Assembly: GCA_913061025.1 (NCBI GenBank)
Contig: CAJXUJ010000017.1
Location: 1 to 15,220, forward strand
DNA from: an uncultured Actinomycetes bacterium
GTDB taxonomy: Bacteria; Actinomycetota; Actinomycetes; S36-B12
Reading direction: 5' to 3'
DNA length: 15,220 nucleotides
Below, piece after piece: positions 12,320 through 15,220 of this stretch. The notes beneath the pieces are model-generated. The model ran no database searches. It was not told where the DNA came from and saw only the letters and a program-made list of their open reading frames with translations. The translations under genes were made by a program, and so were the position numbers. Each line of letters opens with the position of its first letter. Position 1 is the first letter of the stretch.

Positions 12320-12683
12320 CGTGATCCTCTCCCGGAGGAATGTGCCGCTCCCGGCGCGCGACTAGAACGACGAAGCCGACGATGGTCAGCGTGATTCCGA
12401 TCCCGCCGATGAAGGTGCTGAAGCCGAAGATATAGCCGATCACCGCCATCAGCGGACCAACGATCACTGCCAACCACGCGGCTCTGGCGATCGCGTCCGG
12501 GGGAGCGGTGAGAGGCGGGGGCTCCGGTGGAATGAAGACGTCATCAAGGTCCTGCGGAGGAGGTGGGCTCTGCGGGGCATTCGGATCCTTGCCCTGTGCA
12601 CGATTGAGCGAGTCTTCGAAGCGACGCCAGAACTCGTCGTCGTCCTCGTACGGCGGCTGCCAGTTGCGTGGGTTGTCCGTCAT
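12300..12683 (-). CDS. Small membrane protein with acidic/proline-rich N-terminal tail
   Basis: This 127-residue protein has a hydrophilic N-terminal half (PPYEDDDEFWRRFEDSLNRAQ, then a proline-rich SPPPPQDLDDVFIPPEPPP) and two probable membrane helices at about 66-86 and 90-109. A basic tail ARRERH follows, which by the positive-inside rule puts the C-terminus, and so also the N-terminus, in the cytoplasm. I chose ATG 12683 because an upstream in-frame start would overlap the hydrolase gene and adds no conserved-looking sequence; no strong ribosome site is seen. It starts 13 bp after the hydrolase stop, so the two form an operon. The family is not recognised beyond a general actinobacterial type of two-helix protein. 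Its stop lies in the third copy of the 27-bp repeat, and its last residues DGAVV are repeated in frame beyond the stop. Confidence 0.75.
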   Translation of the reverse strand: MTDNPRNWQPPYEDDDEFWRRFEDSLNRAQGKDPNAPQSPPPPQDLDDVFIPPEPPPLTAPPDAIARAAWLAVIVGPLMAVIGYIFGFSTFIGGIGITLTIVGFVVLVARRERHIPPGEDHGDGAVV

Positions 12684-12696
12684 CGCTGAAAAGTGA

Positions 12697-13446
12697 TCAC
12701 GCGGAGAGTCGATCGATGAACGCTGCACTGGCCTCTTCGATCAATGGAGCGTCGTGATCGAGGGTCGCAACGTGATACGAGTTACTGAGGACTACTTCCT
12801 CGGTGTCCAGGGAACCGACGTGGGTCAGAATCCACTCGGCGTTGGAAGCCTCGACCACGTTGTCCTGCTCGCTGCGGAACAGCAGGAGTGGTTGGCGAAC
12901 GAGAGCGATGTCCTTCTTGACGATCGACCACATCTCCATCATCGAGTGCGCTGCCTTCAGCGGTGTGCGGTCGTAGGCGACCTCGTCGGCTCCCGGCTTG
13001 GCGATGTCGTTGCTGATACCGGGGAACGAACCAACGAGATGCTTGATGACCGGCAGCAGGTGCCGGTCCTTGCGCTCGGTGTGGACCGCGGCGTTCACGA
13101 GAACGATTCCGGAGATGTCCTCGCCGTGTTCCTCGGCCAGCCGCAGGGTCAGTGCGCCGCCCATGGACAGGCCACACACGAAGACCCGCTCGCAGCGGTT
13201 GCTCAGTTCGCGCAGATTTCGGTCCGCCTCGGAGTACCAGTCCTGCCACTGGGTGATGTTCATGTCCTGCCAACGGGTTCCGTGGCCCGGCAGACGAGGC
13301 ACCCGAACGGTCCAGCCACGCTCGGCGAACTTCTCACCCCAGGGTCGCATCGAGGCGGGGGAGCCGGTGAATCCGTGAAGGAGTAGGACACCGATGCGGT
13401 CATCCCCATCGAATGACCAGGCTTCGGCTCCGGGGCGAATGGGCAT
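12697..13446 (-). CDS. Alpha/beta hydrolase, carboxylesterase / monoacylglycerol lipase type
   Basis: This 249-residue cytoplasmic serine hydrolase resembles Est30-type carboxylesterases and bacterial monoacylglycerol lipases. The oxyanion motif LLLHGFTGSP lies at 21-30 and the lid-side signature PRLPGHGTRW at 50-59. The nucleophile is Ser94 in GLSMGG, the acid is Asp195 in FRSEQDNVV, and the base is His225 in NSYHVATLDHD. The triad is therefore complete, with family-typical order and length. ATG 13446 has GAAGGAG about 7 nt upstream, one of the best ribosome sites in the window. It leads a two-gene unit with the small membrane protein and is divergent from the PlsC-like gene, sharing a 44-bp promoter region. 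Hydrolysis of short esters or monoacylglycerols is likely; the natural substrate cannot be read from the sequence. Confidence 0.92.
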   Translation of the reverse strand: MPIRPGAEAWSFDGDDRIGVLLLHGFTGSPASMRPWGEKFAERGWTVRVPRLPGHGTRWQDMNITQWQDWYSEADRNLRELSNRCERVFVCGLSMGGALTLRLAEEHGEDISGIVLVNAAVHTERKDRHLLPVIKHLVGSFPGISNDIAKPGADEVAYDRTPLKAAHSMMEMWSIVKKDIALVRQPLLLFRSEQDNVVEASNAEWILTHVGSLDTEEVVLSNSYHVATLDHDAPLIEEASAAFIDRLSA

Positions 13447-13490
13447 TTGGACTCCTTCGAGGACAGGTGACTACTAGTCTGCCACCCATC
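13447..13490. promoter_or_regulatory. 44-bp divergent promoter region, hydrolase and acyltransferase
   Basis: TAGTCT (13475-13480) fits TAnnnT and ends 10 nt before ATG 13491, which would leave at most a 3-4 nt leader; no ribosome site precedes that ATG. The hydrolase reads away on the minus strand with a good GAAGGAG site, so its promoter must overlap this region or the 5' end of the acyltransferase gene. Confidence 0.4.
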
Positions 13491-14285
13491 ATGGCCACCA
13501 CCTCCGATGCGCGAACCGCGAAGACGGGTTCGTCGGCGCAAGCGCAGGGATCCCAGGACGGCCCGGGTGCGCTCTACTGGTTCCTCAAGCATTTTGTGAT
13601 CGGCCCGTGGCTGAAGGTGCTGTTCCGGCCATGGGTTGAAGGCGCGGAGCACCTGCCGGTTAAGGGGCCGGCGATTTTGGCGAGCAATCACCTGTCTTTC
13701 TCCGATTCGTTCTTCCTACCCCTGGTTGCGCCCAGGCCCATCACCTTCCTGGCCAAGAGCGACTACTTCACCGGCAAGGGCCTTAAGGGATGGTTCTCGC
13801 GGGTGTTCTTCACCGGCGTCGGTCAGGTGCCGGTCGATCGATCCGGTGGTCGCGCCTCGGAGGCGGCGATCCTGACCGGTGAGCGTGTGTTGCGCGGCGG
13901 TCGGTTGCTGGGTATCTACCCCGAGGGCACGCGGTCTCCCAACGGAACGATGTACCGGGGCAAGACGGGTCTGGCCCGGATGGCCCTCGAAGCACAGGTT
14001 CCGATCATTCCCGTCGCGATGATCAACACTTTCGAAATCCAACCGCCGGGCACCGTGCGCCCGCGGCTGCGCCGCGTTGGCGTGCGATTCGGGGAGCCAC
14101 TTGATTTCTCACGCTATGAGGGTCTCGAGGACGACCGTTTCATTCTGCGGTCGGTAACCGATGAGGTCATGTACGCGTTGATGTCCCTCTCGGGTCAGGA
14201 GTACGTCGATATGTACGCCTCCCGCGCCAAGGAATTGATCGCTGAAGGTGTCGCGGCTGACGCCACCGCCACGACGTCGCGTTAG
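13491..14285 (+). CDS. 1-acyl-sn-glycerol-3-phosphate acyltransferase (PlsC family)
   Basis: This 264-residue acyltransferase probably adds a second acyl chain to lysophosphatidic acid, or acylates a related glycolipid, at the inner membrane face. Block I is NHLSFSD with His67 and Asp72 (HX4D); the acceptor-side block reads FLAKSDYF; block III is YPEGTRSPNG; block IV is VPIIPVAM. A hydrophobic amphipathic stretch (LYWFLKHFVIGPWLKVLF, about 28-45) could attach it to the membrane. ATG 13491 is preferred over further upstream in-frame starts, which would overlap the divergent hydrolase gene and encode an unlikely basic leader. The residues before about 27 are polar and low in complexity. It corresponds in position to Rv2182c. 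The last four bases overlap the end of the glycerol kinase gene on the other strand. Confidence 0.92.
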   Translation: MATTSDARTAKTGSSAQAQGSQDGPGALYWFLKHFVIGPWLKVLFRPWVEGAEHLPVKGPAILASNHLSFSDSFFLPLVAPRPITFLAKSDYFTGKGLKGWFSRVFFTGVGQVPVDRSGGRASEAAILTGERVLRGGRLLGIYPEGTRSPNGTMYRGKTGLARMALEAQVPIIPVAMINTFEIQPPGTVRPRLRRVGVRFGEPLDFSRYEGLEDDRFILRSVTDEVMYALMSLSGQEYVDMYASRAKELIAEGVAADATATTSR

Positions 14286-15220
14286 CCGATCTCGACCGCC
14301 CATTCCCTACTGCGTTCCACCGCCCGGCGCCAGCGTGCGTAGTCGTCGCTGTCGGTTTCCGACGGGTGCGGTTCGAATATCCCCGAGGACTGTCGGGTGT
14401 CACGCAGTTGGTCGATCCCTGCCCAGACTCCAACTCCCAGTCCGGCGAGGAACGCCGCGCCAACGCCTGTGGTCTGCAACTGCGCGGAACGATCGACCGG
14501 AATCCCCAGTTGGTCTGCCTGAATCTGGCACAACAAATCATTCGCGGCGGCACCACCATCGATTGCAAGTGACGCAAGGTGCACACCGCCCTCGTCTGCC
14601 ATGAGGGTCACGACGTCGCGAACCTCGAAGGCAATGGCGTCCAAGGTTGCCCGAGCGATGTGTGCATCGGTAGTGCCGCGAGTAATGCCGATGATCAGAC
14701 CGCGCGCGTGCGGATCCCAGTCCGGTGCGCCGAGTCCGGTGAGCGCGGGAACAAACACAACGCCGCCGGAGTCGGGAACGCTGCGTGCTAGTTCCTCGAC
14801 GGCGGGAGCTGAATCGATGATCCGCAGTCCGTCACGCAGCCATTGGACCGCGGAGCCGGTAACGAAGATCGCCCCTTCGAGCGCGTAGTCGAGTCGACCG
14901 TTTGGGTGCTGCAGAGCGACGGTGGTCAAGAGCCCGTTGGAACTCAGGGTTGGTGCGTCCCCGGTATGCACGAGCAGGAAAGAGCCGGTCCCGTAGGTGC
15001 ACTTGGCGGCTCCCGCGCTGAACCCGGCTTGACCGGCGAGTGCCGCCTGCTGGTCACCGGCGATTCCTGCGATCGGGACCTCCAGGCCGCAGAACACGGC
15101 CGGATCGGTCGTGGCAACCGGACCGTAAGACGGAACCACAGTGGGAAGCGATTCGATGGGGACACCGAAGATCTCGCACAGTTGCGGGCTCCAGGCACCC
15201 TCGTGGATGTCGTAGAGCAA
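14282..15220 (-). CDS. glpK: Glycerol kinase (GlpK), C-terminal part
   Basis: The gene runs off the right edge; 312 C-terminal residues of an expected 500 or so are visible. GlpK phosphorylates glycerol with ATP to sn-glycerol 3-phosphate. Signatures from the N-terminal side are LLYDIHEGAWSP, GDQQAALAGQ (family Asp), CTYGTGSF (nucleotide-binding turn), ALEGAIFVTGSAVQWLRD, PALTGLGAPDWDP, RATLDAIAFEVRDVV and AIDGGAAANDLLCQ near the adenosine site. The C-terminus WRRAVERSREW is family-like, so nothing is lost at that end. It converges on the PlsC gene with a 4-bp overlap, the TAA here and the TAG there sharing two bases. The glycerol 3-phosphate it makes is the acceptor at the start of the pathway in which PlsC acts, a sensible neighbour, though the two genes are on opposite strands. 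Confidence 0.95.
   Translation of the reverse strand: MLYDIHEGAWSPQLCEIFGVPIESLPTVVPSYGPVATTDPAVFCGLEVPIAGIAGDQQAALAGQAGFSAGAAKCTYGTGSFLLVHTGDAPTLSSNGLLTTVALQHPNGRLDYALEGAIFVTGSAVQWLRDGLRIIDSAPAVEELARSVPDSGGVVFVPALTGLGAPDWDPHARGLIIGITRGTTDAHIARATLDAIAFEVRDVVTLMADEGGVHLASLAIDGGAAANDLLCQIQADQLGIPVDRSAQLQTTGVGAAFLAGLGVGVWAGIDQLRDTRQSSGIFEPHPSETDSDDYARWRRAVERSREWAVEIG

Noticed and set aside
12754..13386. Open frame of 210 codons opposite the alpha/beta hydrolase gene.
   Set aside because: The hydrolase frame has a complete catalytic triad and a ribosome site; the opposite frame has neither.

Overview
The window is a high-GC actinobacterial chromosome segment. Its gene order resembles, from memory and without a search, the Mycobacterium tuberculosis block Rv2182c-Rv2194 and the equivalent Streptomyces region that carries glkA. 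It looks like ordinary core chromosome. I see no tRNA, rRNA, CRISPR, insertion sequence or phage gene.

Layout. Positions 1-1088 (minus) hold the respiratory genes qcrC (partial) and ctaE of the cytochrome bcc-aa3 supercomplex. Positions 1180-2778 (plus) hold a degenerate response-regulator receiver protein followed closely by trpD. Positions 2759-4564 (minus) encode a DEDDh exonuclease/GIY-YIG/UvrC-like protein whose 3' end overlaps trpD. Positions 4615-5149 (plus) hold two small double-CxxC proteins. Positions 5318-6397 (plus) encode a secreted coiled-coil NlpC/P60 peptidoglycan hydrolase. A hairpin separates it from the convergent long-chain acyl-CoA synthetase at 6449-8245 (minus). Positions 8377-12249 (plus) form a compact run: START-like (SRPBCC) protein, metallophosphoesterase, second SRPBCC protein, an ArsA-like protein with a ruined P-loop, a small CxxC protein and a ROK glucokinase. 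After a 27-bp tandem repeat come a small membrane protein and an alpha/beta hydrolase (both minus), a PlsC acyltransferase (plus) and the C-terminal part of glycerol kinase (minus).

How the genes may work together. The acyl-CoA synthetase, monoacylglycerol-lipase-like hydrolase, PlsC acyltransferase and glycerol kinase would form a glycerolipid turnover and resynthesis set. The SRPBCC proteins are possible hydrophobic-ligand binders. These links are inferred from families and proximity.

Most unusual points: (1) an ArsA/HSP20-type protein whose Walker A site aligns without gaps to the canonical one but has lost both lysines; (2) repeated use of a TAnnnT box 6-8 nt before a start codon with no Shine-Dalgarno sequence, the signature of leaderless transcripts; (3) a 27-bp tandem repeat that carries the stop codons of two convergent genes; (4) three GTNAC-like half-sites at 11-bp spacing over the NlpC/P60 promoter; (5) a receiver domain lacking the conserved lysine. 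I see no clear new defence or mobile system. The best candidate for an undescribed system is the SRPBCC / pseudo-ArsA / CxxC group at 9580-11271.
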